Shown in pieces: positions 1-11,869 of a stretch of DNA of 64,000 nt (its first letter is position 1; each line of letters starts with the position of its first letter). The stretch lies in contig NC_045139.1 in the NCBI RefSeq assembly GCF_008831285.2, positions 12,558,704-12,622,703 on the forward strand, given 5' to 3'. The notes beneath the pieces are model-generated. The model searched no databases, was not told the origin of the DNA, and saw nothing but the letters and a program-made list of their open reading frames with translations. The position numbers and the translations under genes were made by a program. The stretch is from Nymphaea colorata. Lineage: Eukaryota; Streptophyta; Magnoliopsida; Nymphaeales; Nymphaeaceae.

Positions 1-2600
1 ATAAAACAGTTCACCAAATTTTTTAATAGCAAATTCTAAACTAAAACTAGCAATAACCTTCAAGAATATACATGTCATAATAATGTGATCAACGTAGACC
101 AATTCATTTTGGCAGATATTATCTTGTTGAAGAATGATAAGGGATGTATCCATTTGAGCATCTTCCAATCCCATTGTGAAAAGAAATGAATTAAGATGTG
201 AGAATGAAATTCGTAGTGCTTGTATCAAATTCATATAATTCCTTTTGCAGTTTATCATGATTGAGAAATTTTGAATTTTCAAATTTAGGAGATTGCAATA
301 TACAAGCTTCTTCTATTAAATGTTCATGTGAAAAATGCATTATAAATATCAAGTTGATGAATTTTCTAGTTTTTTCATTAAGACAATGGATAATACTGCG
401 TGTACGGAAATTGACTTCAGAATAGGATTGAAGGCCTTGGTACACTTAATACTCTCTTGTTGGCTGTATCATTTGGTAACAAGATGAGCTTTGTATCCTT
501 CTAAAGTTGCAAAGTCTTTCGATTAATCTTGAACGCCCATTTACAGCCAATGACATGTATGACCAGTTGATCGGGAACAAGTTTCCAAGCAAAAAAAAAA
601 AAAAAAAAAAGAAGAACAAGGGTCTAATATTCAAATTCCATGGCTCTTCAATTCATCATGCTCAAGAGCTTCTGTATAGTGTAAGGTTATCTTTCTTCAA
701 GAAAAGTAAATGCATGGGCCATAAGAAAGGAGGGTCTGCTAGAGAAACAAGTTTGGAAATCATGAAACTTGGGAACATTAGGTTTTACCACTTCTATTTG
801 TTAACCATGGGATGACAACGTGAGTTACTAGGTTGTTCTGGTTCATCTTCTTCATGATTATTGGTCAAATGTTTATTTGAAAAATCAAAATTCTTAGATT
901 GGATATTGCTGTTTTCACTAGGTTTAGGAGAAGATGTATAACTCAAGATAACATTTGGATGATCTAAAAGCATAACTTTGTTTTGAGTGATTTCTTTAGG
1001 ATGAAGATTTTTGCCTATTCGAGACTTGAATGGAAAATTTTACTGATAAAAAAAAACATGTTGAGAAATAAAAATACTGTGGAGCATAGCAAAAAAAGAC
1101 ACATTTTTTAAATAAAATCTAATTTGTATTTTGTATAAGCACATAAATGTGGATACCACGCAAACCTAGACACCTTTAGGAATTTATAATTAGACAAATC
1201 TTGGAGAAGCCTTTCCATTGAGAAGCAGAGCCAAGGTGTTTTGTGGGCATTCTATTTATCACAGATACTGTAATAGTAAATGTATAAGACTAAAATATTT
1301 GTGCAATATCAATATTAGTTTCATTCATGAGTAAAACTTATTTCAGATATATGTATGTGGCATCTCTGAGCATCCATTATTAGTATTATTATTATTTTTG
1401 AGGGAGGGGTTGGGGGTGGGGGTGAGAACAAGGAATTATATGTTCAATACTATTTTCCAAAAGGTATGGTTTTACGACTTGATATTTTCCTAATTTGAGT
1501 GTAAAAGTTTTAGTTTGTGGTTTGTAACATTTTCAGCAAAAATTTCAAAAGCTAAGAAGACTTAAGAGACGTTTGATTTGGTTTTCAGAAAATATATGAA
1601 GATATACTTTGACAAAACATCCACAAATAGGATATCATATTTGAATGTATTTATGCTAGTCATAAAGGCTGTCCCCCAAATATCAGAATAGACTATCTCA
1701 AGAGGGGCGTTAACTTATGTTTCGAGTTATAGGAATGTATTGATAACTTTTCTCTCTTCCACACGCTTCACAAACGGACATAAAAAAGCAAATCACAAGG
1801 CAAGCTTAAGGAATCAAGTGCATGCTTAACCACAGCAGAAGGTAGGATGATCGAGCCTCTTCTACCATGAAGACATGTTTCCTTCCTAAACATTGTAGCT
1901 CTCCTTTTTTTCTTTGATAAATGAAGCATGTAGATTTCTTGATTAGGCTATAGAATAATCTTTATCGTGATCCTTAATATAACAAACATTTGGATGAAAT
2001 TCAAAAAAGACATGATTGTCTAGCAAAAATTTGAACTAAAAGCAAATTTTGACTAATACTTGGGACATGCAAAGTATCATTCATGATAAAGTATTTACCT
2101 TTAATTTATAAGAAACAATGCTAGATATCTGCAAACAAGATCCATTATTAATCTTAAATTCATCTCTTCTTAGTATCCAACATATATTGACATATTATTT
2201 TTATCATTTGCAATATGATGTGTAGCCACAGAATCAGGACACCAATTGTTGTCTACAAAATTTTATTATAATCTTGTGAGCTTTCTGAGATAATCTTTGA
2301 GTAAATTTGTATAAAACCAAAAATGTTTAGCAGCATGTCCAACATTCTCATATATTTTGATATGTTTTAGACTCAAAATTTTATATTTTTCCTTGATTAT
2401 TTCACTCATGGTCCCTAGTGCAGGCTAGTCTTTGCAGAAAATTCTGTTTGGTTATTGTGTTGATAGTTAGCATAAATGATTCAATAGCTGGTTCATCATG
2501 TTCTTGACCTTTCAAATTAGCTTTTGCATAAGCAGAAAAAAGACTGGTACTTTCTTAAGATCTTACAACAGACATATAAGTTGTTGTATGTGAAACCTTG
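1..2600 (-). mobile_element. Ty1/copia retrotransposon remnant (zinc knuckle, protease, integrase, RT), runs off the window
   Basis: Read on the minus strand, the block holds broken but ordered copia pieces. A decayed zinc-knuckle region lies near 2330. A protease-like stretch (PDSVATHHI, for the usual PDSGATHHI) lies near 2200-2250. An integrase start reading PLEIVYSDIWGT, followed by FVDVLSKYIFIYFLKTKS, lies near 1570-1710. A linker and the start of reverse transcriptase lie between about 1000 and the window edge (ISVRTVYYPLS and KIHQLDIYNAFF near 340-400). Stops and frameshifts occur throughout. The order gag-PR-IN-RT is that of Ty1/copia. A run of about 20 A at 592-611 falls inside it. 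The 3' end lies outside the window. Identification is from motifs only; the clade is not assigned. Confidence 0.8.
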
Positions 2601-3060
2601 ATTCTACAGAACCGGACATGAGAGTTTGACTGCTGCTCTAATAGAGTCTGTTTAGGGTCTCTTTTGATGCGGCTCCCTTCCTAGGAGGTCATTACCGTTA
2701 GCGTACAGCACCCCTCGTCAGCAACTCGGCACGCAACAACCAAACCACTTGACTTCTTCAATCTATTCGTTGAGATATGCAGTCAATCGGGTGAAAGAAG
2801 CATGATTGCGCAGCTCAAAGGGCTCAGTCCGAGCTTCCTAGGAGCTATCGAGACACTGGGAATGTGTATTTCTGCTCCATCAGGTGCCCTCTTCGGCCTA
2901 AAAGACAAACAACCGAAGCCCGAGTCAGGGTACTAGGAGGAGGGAGGCCATCTGCCTCCTTCCTTTATCTGACTAGGTCTATGAACTGAGTCATCGGATG
3001 CAAAAGGTGCATAGCCAACATTAACGTGAAGTGCAGCCCAACTATATGAAGGTCTAGTGC
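2600..3060. other. GC-richer block interrupting the copia gag; possible organelle DNA insertion
   Basis: Between copia gag pieces at about 3070-3490 and about 2530 lies a block with much higher GC than its surroundings and no copia gag similarity that I can read. Its texture, with stretches such as CTAGGAGCTATCGAGACACT near 2839 and CTTCGGCC near 2892, reminds me of plant mitochondrial intergenic DNA, so an organelle-to-nucleus insertion is possible. This is an impression from composition and not an identification. It could also be another repeat. The edges are approximate. Confidence 0.3.
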
Positions 3061-3069
3061 TTGAGCCTG

Positions 3070-3489
3070 ACCGGTTAAACCACAATAAATTCCAAACTTC
3101 TGCTAAAAGCTTGAAACCAATAAGTTGTGTGTGAATTTCTTTCCATAATGACAATTCGATCAAACATAATGAAACTTTATCTCATTGAATCCAACCAATG
3201 TTGAATTGATCATTGATCTCATTAGTACCTTCTTTTATCATAGAGAGTGACAATTTCTATCTATTAATAAGTTGCATTAGATCAAAAGAGTATGAGAGTA
3301 AGTTGCTCTTTCAATATATTCTGTCATTAGTTTGATTGCAATCAATTGTTGTAGGCCATTGGATATTGCAATAAAGAGCATGTTGTTGGAAACATTCCCA
3401 AAGAATTGTTGGTATTGATGTTGGACATTGTAGAATGAGATGATGCCAAGATTGTTGTAGACGATGTGTTTATGATGGCGCTGATACCA
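3070..3489 (-). mobile_element. Primer binding site and gag start of the leftmost copia element
   Basis: On the minus strand TGGTATCAGCGC (complement of 3478-3489) matches, with one difference, the primer binding site used with initiator tRNA-Met (TGGTATCAGAGC). It is followed by a gag-like stretch at about 3470-3277 containing NNMLFIAISNGLQQLIAIKL. Further gag-like sequence reading NSTLVGFNEIKFHYV lies at about 3170-3210. This fixes the 5' side of the element that continues at 1-2600. The 5' LTR would lie at higher coordinates, in about 3495-3870, but I could not define its ends or find a second copy. Confidence 0.6.
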
Positions 3490-3872
3490 TAAAAGCAAAC
3501 TAAACATGTGGTTCAAACAGTTACGTCTATGTCCATGGCAATGTAACCCAATATTTATTAATTTTCCACACCCACAATCAATACAAGAAGACATAATTTG
3601 AACACAAAGGAGACATTCATTTAAGGCAGCAAATCGTCCTTATAAATATTGTTTCTGTCTCCACCCTTGACCTTTTCATTTTCCACAATATTGCTAACGA
3701 TGTCAATATGTGACATCCTTGTTAATACTGCAAGCAACATTTCATATTGTTACTACTTTAAATTATTTCCTTTATCAAAATGATCACCATCATCACGAGG
3801 TGCTTGAACCTTATCATCATGAACAATCGAAGCTTCTATACTAACAGAAAATATATTCAAGGATACACTGGA

Positions 3873-4270
3873 TGTAGATCTTCAAGGCGCACGAAGGGAC
3901 AACCATGACACACATATAGTCCTTTGTCAGCTTGATTTGTGATTTTGGATTATATAGCATTTTGAGATCCATTTTGTACTTATATTCAATTTGTATATGT
4001 TTCGGTTTTTTGGTTCAGGTTATGCGTTCAGGACTTGACCCGTTACTTTCATTCATCCACATAAATGGGCGACAAACTTATTTATCTTTTGTTGAAGTAT
4101 TGAAAAAAAGAAAAAGTAAATGTTTCGTTTCTTCTTTAATGCTGTTGTCTTTCTCACGCTTAGTTTCGTGTTTATTTTCCTGGTTGCTATTGCATTTTAC
4201 ATTTACTTCGAACAAGTAGGAGCTGTCAAAGTGTTTTGAATTATCATTTTTGCAAGCAGAGCTTGCATCA
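3873..4270 (+). repeat. Left (5') LTR of the gypsy element
   Basis: This segment aligns base by base with about 12640-13045, for example the shared stretch ACATTTACTTCGAACAAGTA and the shared end GCTTGCATCA. The end at 4270 is firm because it is followed by three bases and a tRNA-Met type primer site. The start is approximate: candidate TG starts lie at 3869 and 3873. Confidence 0.82.
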
Positions 4271-4272
4271 AT

Positions 4273-4284
4273 TGGTATTAGAGC
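4273..4284 (+). other. Primer binding site, initiator tRNA-Met type
   Basis: TGGTATTAGAGC lies two bases after the left LTR and differs by one base from the common plant retrotransposon primer site TGGTATCAGAGC. It fixes the plus orientation of the element. Confidence 0.75.
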
Positions 4285-5203
4285 AAGGTAGCACTTCCAA
4301 TCTCATCTTCCCAACTGTGTGCATGACAACAAAATATAAAGAAAAAGTAAAAGACTATGTAGTTACAAAAAAAGAAAGTTGTAGAGCTAGCAAATGAAAA
4401 AGTTGTAATAGTGGAAATTGAGCAGTTTGAAAAAGAAAACTTTCAAGATCACGTACAACAAACCATAGAGAAACATGAATATGTGATCATTCACATCTAG
4501 CAGGATTTTTCTGCTACAACTAGGAAGGTAGATTTTATCACACAAAAGCTCAATGAATTCAGAGAGATATTCTGCTTGGTTTTGCATAACACACAAATCT
4601 TGGTGGGCTTCTTGCTGTAAATGACCATCCAACCATCTGTGCATTAGAAGGTTAAATGGGAAGGGGCAAGCAGTTGGATTACATTACGGGAGGCGCCGGG
4701 ATTTTGGGGGGAATGTGGAGCCATGATTTAGTTGAGGCTGCATTGGAAGGGGTTCCCGTCGGAGCTCCATCACCGGCCAGCAAACCAGATCCATTGTCGA
4801 GGCTCCCCACAAGGGCCCCCTGGATTCATCTAGAGGAGGTAGGGAACCAACTGCTTCGTCTTCCTCCCATCGACAGGTAGAATCTACAGCCATCGGTAGA
4901 CTGGAAGCGAGTAATCCAGCCATCATTCCTCCGACCGGTAGAGTGGTCGTCGAGACCCATGGCTGAAGGAACATTGAGCCACTGTCGAAGTGGGACAGGG
5001 TAAGGACGGATTCGATATTCGATGGTCTGCCCACCAGTGAGCAGGAAAAATTGTGTTGTTTGAAGAGAGCATTGTCGGTGCTGGGTCTTTCTATCACTTT
5101 GGGTATGCAAAAAGAGGCACGACGAAACCTAGAGGCATTGCCATCTGATCCTTCCATGGGTTCGCCACTTGTCCGTCGGCGAGCATGAGCTAAGGGGCGG
5201 CCG
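4285..5203 (+). mobile_element. Leader and gag-side region of the gypsy element
   Basis: An AT-rich leader (4285-4650) passes into a GC-richer stretch with a 74-codon open frame from 4656 (MGRGKQLDYITGG). No gag domain is recognisable here. The stretch 5124-5237, which includes the left terminal sequence of the hAT insertion, is duplicated at 5238-5349. I place this region inside the retroelement because it sits between the primer site and gag. Confidence 0.45.
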
Positions 5204-5349
5204 CCCGCCACTAGGCCTGGGCATCGGGCCGGGCCAGGAAACCTAGAGGCGTTGCCATCTGATCCTCCATGGGTTGGCCACTTGTCGGCGAGCATGGGCT
5301 GAGGGACGGCTGCCCTCTACTACGCTTGGGCATCGGGCCGGGCCGGGCC
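5124..5349. repeat. Tandem duplication of a unit of about 114 bp at the left end of the hAT element
   Basis: The block starting GAAACCTAGAGGC at 5124 recurs at 5238, with matching text through the terminal sequence GGGCATCGGGCCGGGCC in both copies. As a result the hAT element has two possible left ends, at 5212 and 5321. Confidence 0.8.
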
Positions 5350-6319
5350 GGCCCAGCCTGTCGGGCCCAAGACCCGGCCCGGGCCCGGGCCGATTATTTG
5401 ACGGGCCGGGCTGGGTACCGGGCCTGGTCGACCATGCCCGAGCCCAGCCCGGCCCGTTTTTGTTGCGGCATTAATTTCGAAGAAATTTAACACATTTTTC
5501 GAAAATAATGCATAAATGATGGACTGATTTTGTAATGTTCAAAATTCGACTATAAAAGCCCTTTTCGCCAGATTTTTTCTCCTATTTTCACTTTCATTTT
5601 CTCTCTCCTCGCGAGAGTTCTCCGTCCCTCTCGCGAAACCCTAGCACACGATTTGTCTCCCGTGCCTCCAAGGTTGCCTCTGCCCAACTTCCATCACCGC
5701 CACTGGAGAGAGGAGCGACCTCCTCCATTATACCGCACAGAAGGTGGCTGGAGCCGAGTCCGGAGCTTTTGGCCGCCACCTCATCCTTCTTTGCCATCGT
5801 TTTTTGTGTTGCCGCTGTGAGGATGACCATCTCCCAGCACCGGCAGACCCAAAGGAACGTTAGGAGAAAGTCTGCACTCTGCAGGCGTCAAACGCCGTCT
5901 TCCACTCTTCCTCCTTTACCCAAGTCGCCTCAAGAGGAGATCTCTGCTCCTCGCACTAGGAAGATGACTGGTTTTCAGTCGTTTGGGCGTCTGCTTCAGC
6001 TCAACGGTAGAGATGGCAAAGGCAGACGGGTTGAGTTAAAAGAAATGAGGCCCAACAAAAAACAAAGAATATTTTTCCTCTGGTTTTTCACAGACATACT
6101 CCAAATGAAGTATTCTTCATCTCCTGAGTTGATCCAAGAAAACGATGAACTGGAAAATGTGAAAGGAGAGGGAGGGCGCGGCGGAGGAAAGAAATCACGA
6201 AGAGATTGACCTAACGGCCGTCGGGCCGGGCAGGGCTCACTCAAGTTGAGCCGGATAACGGAAATCCTCGACCCGAACCCGGCCCATAACGGGCCGGCCC
6301 GGCCCGACGCCTAGGCCTA
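5212..6319. mobile_element. Non-autonomous hAT-type DNA transposon
   Basis: The left end TAGGCCTGGGCATCGGGCC (5212) and the right end, which read on the minus strand begins TAGGCCTAGGCGTCGGGCC (from 6319), form terminal inverted repeats followed by GGGCCGGGCC-rich subterminal arrays, a style well known from plant hAT elements. The flanking 8 bp are CCCGCCAC (5204-5211) and CCCTCCAC (6320-6327), a 7 of 8 match of the size expected for hAT. Using the duplicated left end at 5321, the flank CCCTCTAC also matches 7 of 8. The interior (about 5460-6200) shows no transposase; its open frames look fortuitous. Confidence 0.8.
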
Positions 6320-6339
6320 CCCTCCACTGCTATTCACCC

Positions 6340-6931
6340 ACCATTATCAAGGGTGGGAAGCAGTGGGTGCCCACCCTCCTTCAGTCGTTTCCCCATTTTG
6401 CCTTTGTCTAATGGTTCGGGCCAGTCCCTTATGGGACCGATTCAAACAAAATCGGGGTTTGGACCTGATTCGAGCCTGTATCACTTGATTCTCGAGTATA
6501 GAAATCCGAATCTGGGTCCAAATCATTTTGGACCGTCTATTCAACTTGGTACTGGTTTAGGGGTGCCCCTTAACGGAATTCAGACATATATTCCTTGTCC
6601 CGAACCTACCCTAAGTGCTAACCTAGATCCTAATTGGACCCAAAACCCACCCCCTTTGCATTATGGACCGGATCAAAACCAGAACCATCATCTTAGGAAT
6701 TCTGGATCGAGTTCAAACCTAGCGTATTCTACAAATAATTCAGGAATAAACCTGATAAAAAAACAATTAGGTCTGAACCCCTAACCAAATCCATACCTAA
6801 ACCCATATGCAAATCCCTATGTGAATTGCCATCCCAACCCATACCTGCATCCAAACCTATACATGTATCAAAACCTTTATCCTATCTCCGAACCGAACTA
6901 CCCATATTCACATCCGACTACTCATGTAACC
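6340..6931 (+). mobile_element. Asn/Pro-rich gag-side segment of the gypsy element
   Basis: An open frame from 6353 to 6784 encodes an Asn/Pro/Gly-rich peptide (for example YGPDQNQNHHLRNS). The following 150 bases keep the same flavour in frame after one stop (PNPYLNPYANPYVN). The segment is interrupted at 6932 by the Harbinger-type insertion and resumes after 8851. Gag identity is inferred from position only. Confidence 0.45.
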
Positions 6932-6934
6932 TAA

Positions 6935-8114
6935 GAGGTCGTTTGATTGCATTGGAACAGCGCGGAACAGAATAGACGCGTTCTGTTTTGGTAAAATTGA
7001 CACAAACGTTGGACAGAGAACTCTCAGGACAGGGAGGACAAAGAACAAGGGGTATAAAAGGCTCAAGAGTTCCACCGCGTTCCGTGCTAAACCACGGAAC
7101 AGCACGGAACAGCCTCTCCCGACAGCCTCCCCAACCCCGAGCTTGCCCTCGCCCCATCTCTTCCTCTCCTCCCCCTCCCCCTCCCCGAGCAACTCTTTCT
7201 CAATCCATCTCCAACAGCATCCCCGTCTTCTCTCCTTCTCCTCCGTCTCCGCTGGAGGGTGACCGCCGCAGCATCGCTTGCTGCCCCTGCCTGTTGCCGA
7301 CCGGTATTCCAGCCTTCTATTCATCTCCAACGTCTCGGTGACCATTTGCATTTGTCTATTCCCATCTCTCTCACTCTCTCTCTCTCTCTTTCTCTCTATT
7401 GTTCGATTCTATTATCAATGGTATCAAAATCCCCTTTTGGATTGTGTGATTTTGAGCTTTGTTGAAAATGGCAACGACTAGGTTACTGGATTTAGGGCTT
7501 TTTCCTTTTTTGCGTCGATTGTTCTTTTTCCTTTTTTGCGTCGATTGTTCGGGGATTAAGCTTTGTCTTGATTTCTTATCATTGTTCTTGGTACATCTGA
7601 TGTTCATTTGTCTGTCTGCCATGAGATGTAGCTGATACGATGATGCGGCTGGCCAGGGATTTAGTTCCTACAGGCTGGAAAAGGGAACTATAATACTATT
7701 TAGTTCACCCAGCTTTCTCACGTCCTCCAGCCACTTCTCCTCCGAAAAATTTTTCATCAGCAAACTAGGTTGTTCGTGTTTACGGATAGATAAACCGTAA
7801 ACGTTCTCTTCTTCAGGTCTGTTGATACATTGGCTGACGTCTTCAATTTTTGGCCCTCTTCAGGTCTGTTGATACATTGGCTGACGTCTTCAATTTTTGG
7901 CCTGATGGTTGATGAAATACTTGGGGTGAGATCGTGAGCCTGAAATGTTAGACAAGGCCGGCCGGTTTAACTTGGAAATCTCTCATCAGTGGAATAACAT
8001 GGAATCGGCAGGCTTCCCCTTTCGCCTGAATTCAGCTGCTCTTGTTTGTTGACGGATCGAAAATTCTTCTTGTGCCTTATATCAATGACAAATTACCAAA
8101 ATTAATTCTTCTCA

Positions 8115-8148
<34 letters not shown>

Positions 8149-8491
8149 CACTTGTATTTGTTTTCTCCTTACTTTATCTATATTTCACCTTTTAATATTA
8201 AATTGACATGCAAATGCTTAATTTTTATGGTTTGCAGGAAGCAAATACATGGCCCAAATCAAGTTTACATGATGAATGAAAATGATGAGCTGACTCTTGA
8301 TGGTCACATTACTATTATAGAAAGAAAGAGTATAGAAATGGGGAGACCACTATTGAGAGTAGGAAATGGTTGAAAGGTTGTTTGTACTTATACATGTAAT
8401 TATGAAGAGTTGATAATTCAAGAACAATGTAATTGTTTTTATATAAATAGCAAAAATAATTTTTTCATGAATTGATGATCTCTTTGTCTCT

Positions 8492-8574
<83 letters not shown>

Positions 8575-8848
8575 GAAAACTATTGCTTATCTTCGCTATT
8601 CAAATACTTTCTTTGAGTATTCTTACAATGAAACAAGAGACTCTAATAAACAAACATTGGACAGAACGAACAAGACAGACAGTACAGATAAAGGTAAAAC
8701 AAACGCTGGACATAAGGAACATGATGTCCGTTCCTAAAACTGTCAAACAATGGACAGAAAACAACATTGACAGGATGGACATAACAGTAGCGTAATAGAC
8801 AGGACGTCTTGTCTGTTCTGTCCTACGGTACATCTATCAAACGACCTC
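6935..8848. mobile_element. Non-autonomous PIF/Harbinger-type DNA transposon, 1914 bp
   Basis: The ends are perfect inverted repeats over at least 13 bases: GAGGTCGTTTGAT at 6935 and ATCAAACGACCTC ending at 8848. The flanking trinucleotide TAA is present on both sides (6932-6934 and 8849-8851), the target duplication typical of PIF/Harbinger. Both ends are rich in short GGAACAG, GGACAGAAC or GTCCTGTC motifs in inverted arrangement. No transposase frame was found. Inside are a TATA-like GTATAAAAGG near 7050, CT runs at 7371-7390 and 8107-8146, an AT run at 8524-8569, and tandem duplications at about 7498-7552 (27 bp unit) and 7811-7904 (47 bp unit). Confidence 0.88.
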
Positions 8849-8851
8849 TAA

Positions 8852-9830
8852 GCCCCTATTCCGGGTCCGTATTGTACAAGTGCCATCATGGAGCTGCCAC
8901 CTCCTCAGGCTCTCCAATAGAGGTGTTAGCAAGCGGGATCCCTTGCAGATCAGGCCCGCTCAGGGCCACCTCTGACAGTAGCAATGACATTATGCATAGG
9001 CCATGAACGATAGCGACTAAGACTATTTAGATGAGTAGGATGATGATGAGTTTTGGCATGCACATCTAGTAGGACCAGTTGATCATCAACATAGGCATAC
9101 TACTGATCATTCGAATCATCGCGCTCAATATGGGGTGAAACTAGGCCTTGTAGAGTTTGTTGGGTGATTCAACACACATGAGTATTGATTGGGCATATGC
9201 AGTCCAGTTCTTCTTTGACTAGCATCAGGTGGAAGAGAATTACAAGGTACCACTAGCTGCAAATAGGCTGTGTGGACTTGCTTAGACTTGGTGGTTCAAA
9301 CTACAAAGATCATACCAACGACGTGCAAGTCTTTGGCGGGATGCAGTGGCTGATGCAAGCCAAGTTTATACTGAGGGCATATAAGGAGTATCTCAATCTG
9401 CGATAGTGCTCGACATTTGTAGGAGATTGTACAACAGAGTTTTATTGGTTGTCAATGTGCATCCAGATTGTGAAAACTAAGCATCAACAAGTTACCAGGT
9501 AGATTTTTAGTCTTCATTCCTCTATTTCTAATGAATTTAATTGTATCATAGTAGATACTCTAGATCAAGCAAGCAGTTACACAATGAATGTAGAAGAAAC
9601 TTTGAAACATAAGCATGAAACCCGAGTGTCAGGAGGTGACACCTCACACCACCATAAGTCGAGTTTTCCAACCAAGGGAGCTAGCTCCTTGAATCATATC
9701 CAGTTTAAACTTGTGCCACCTTCCTTGGTTAAAGGCAAGTGATCTGATCCAGCCTATAACACTTGATCTAAAACCCATAGTACAGACCAGCCCATCTGTT
9801 GTTGTCATGAGTTAGGTCACCTACCTTCGA
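8852..9830 (+). mobile_element. Gag region of the gypsy element
   Basis: In broken frames the stretch includes sequences normal for plant Ty3 gag, such as an Arg-rich tract and the peptide GGMQWLMQAKFILRAYKEYL near 9340. It ends with a decayed zinc knuckle near 9796-9834, ICCCHELGHLPSKC, in which the first cysteine position is lost. Several stops interrupt it. Confidence 0.6.
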
Positions 9831-9831
9831 A

Positions 9832-10440
9832 ATGCTCAAATTCACAAAAAAAAAACATTTAGTAGAGACTATAGAAGGACCACCATTATATGACGAGAAG
9901 GAAGTCCATAGCTCAAGTGTCTCATCTGAAGCAAGTTCTGATCAAGGTGGCATTGTACACTTTGATAGTGATGACATACATAACCTTTTGTTGATTCAAC
10001 ATGTTATGACTGCTCCCAAGAGAAAATCAGATTCTTCGTTATTGCAAAGTAATATTTTCAAGACTCGATACAAGTGTGAGGAGTATATCTGTGACGTTCA
10101 TTGACAATGGTGCATGTGAGAACCTATTTCTACAAGATATAGTTTCCACCTTAGGTCTGAAACCTGAGAAACACACTCAACCTTATAAGATGGCCTAGTT
10201 TAAGAAGGTAGAAGAGGTTCCTATCACCCAATAGTGTCCAATAAAAATTTCTATGGGGCCACGCTACCTAGATGAGGTGTGGTGCGGCGTGATTCTTATG
10301 AATGCATTTCACATTCTTCTTGGTCAACCTTGGCAGTTTGATCGAAAGACCATTCATGATGGGCACAAGAATACTTAAATCATTAAAGCTTAAGGGCCAG
10401 AAAGTCGTCTTGCTACCCACTAAAGAAAGCACAACACAAA
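9832..10440 (+). pseudogene. Gypsy protease domain, broken
   Basis: Across frame changes I read IDNGACENLFLQDIVSTLG near 10090-10155, followed by LKPEKHTQPYKM, DEVWCGVILMNAFHILLGQ near 10274-10330 and WQFDRKTIHDG. This is the layout of plant Ty3/gypsy aspartic proteases. The active-site D is present, but the canonical DSG or DGG motif reads DNG. Stops separate the parts. Confidence 0.7.
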
Positions 10441-10479
10441 GAGTTGGGCATCCATTACAACCTTCAAATTTCGGGGGAT

Positions 10480-11400
10480 TATCTTGTAAAGAGTTCTTAG
10501 ATCAATGTGAAGAAAATAGATTTTGTTGCGCTTTAATTAGTAAATTTGTATCAACCATCTCATCTAGCATTCCAAAAGAGGTAGCACCACTAATTTTTAA
10601 GTTTCAAGATATTATACCATATGATCTACCACTTAGATTTCCACCAAACCGGGATATTCAACATGCTATAGACTTTATCTTGAGAGCCAATTTACCCAAC
10701 CTACCAACCTATCGAATGAACCCCATTGAGCATGTTGAATTGCAGAGGAAAGTCAATGAATCGTTGCAAAAAGGTCACATTCGAAAGCAAGTCTGTATAT
10801 AGTTCCTTTTTTACTGACTCCAAAGAGAAAGATGGTAAAAACAAATGTATGTGGATAGTCGAGCTATTAACAAGATTACCGTTAAGTACCATTTTTCCAT
10901 TCCCAAATTGGATGATATGTTATATGTGTTAGCAGAAACTCGAGTGTTCTCAAAGATTGATTTGAAAAGTGGGTACCATCATATAAGAATTCAATGAGAT
11001 AAATAAAAACAATGTTTAAGACACGAAATTGACTCTACAAATGGCTAGTCATGCCGTTTGGTCTATCTAATGCACCTAGCACCTTCATGAGCGTTAGAAC
11101 GCAAGTCCTTCAGCCTTACATTGGAAAGTTTGTTGTAGTATATTTTGATGACATTCTAATTTTTAGTGTCATGGTTTCTGATCATATTGTGATCTACGTC
11201 AGGTCCTAGAGACCCTGCATAAGGAAAAATTGTTCGTCAATACCAAAAAATGTAGTTTCCTCACTTCGAACCTCGTCTTCTTGGTGTTTATTGTTTCATC
11301 AAAGAGAGTACAAGTTGACTCATCTAAATTGCAAGCTATCGTAGATTGGCCAATGCCAAAATAGTAGGTGATGTCATGAGTTTTCATAGTCTAGCCACTT
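10480..11400 (+). pseudogene. Gypsy reverse transcriptase, broken
   Basis: The open stretch ending at 10802 contains FQDIIPYDLPLRFPPNRDIQ and LPTYRMNPIEHVELQRKVNE, the usual start of gypsy RT. Further on, [15 protein letters not shown] (near 11045) and the catalytic-motif region [10 protein letters not shown] (near 11135-11160) are readable. The catalytic YFDD is intact, but the frame is broken by at least three stops between 10860 and 11040. Confidence 0.82.
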
Positions 11401-11429
11401 TCTACCGAAGATTCATCTGAAATTTCAGA

Positions 11430-11860
11430 ACCATCATGGCTCCTATTACTGAGTGTCTCAAGGGTGAAACTTTTAGGTAGACCCCAACGACTGAGAATGC
11501 ATTTTTCACTGTCATGGATCTTATGACTCATGCTTTAGTATTGGCTTTACCAAACTTCACTAGGGTTGAGATAGAATGTGATGCTTTCAAGGTTGGGATT
11601 GGAGCCGTGCCTAGTCAAAACAAGAGATATGTCGCTTTCTTTAACAAGAAACTAAATGGAGCAAAATGTCAATATTCTACCTACAACTTGGAGTTATATT
11701 CTGTTGTTCAAGCTCTTTGGTATTGGAGACACTATTTAATATACAATGTATTTGTTCTGTATATTGAGTACAAGACACTTAAGTATCTTCATGGTCTTCC
11801 TCGTTCAATCACATCAGACTAAGATACGAGATTTTTAAGTTATTTATGGCGTTCACTATG
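11430..11860 (+). pseudogene. Gypsy RNase H domain
   Basis: An open frame at 11514-11822 reads through ALPNFTRVEIECDAFKVGIG, VAFFNKKLNGAKCQYSTYNLE and VFVLYIEYKTLKYLHG, matching the RNase H domain that follows RT in Ty3/gypsy elements. The pattern DASxxGIGAVL reads DAFKVGIGAVP. A stop follows at 11821. Confidence 0.78.
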
Positions 11861-11869
11861 GTCTCTACT

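Noticed and set aside
4684-5295. A 203-codon minus-strand open frame.
   Set aside because: It runs across the tandem duplication and the GC-rich end of the hAT element; repeated peptide blocks follow from the DNA duplication and no domain is visible.
7278-7481. Leu/Ser-rich frames around the CT repeat in the Harbinger-type element.
   Set aside because: Coding appearance comes from the CT repeat; no transposase or other domain.
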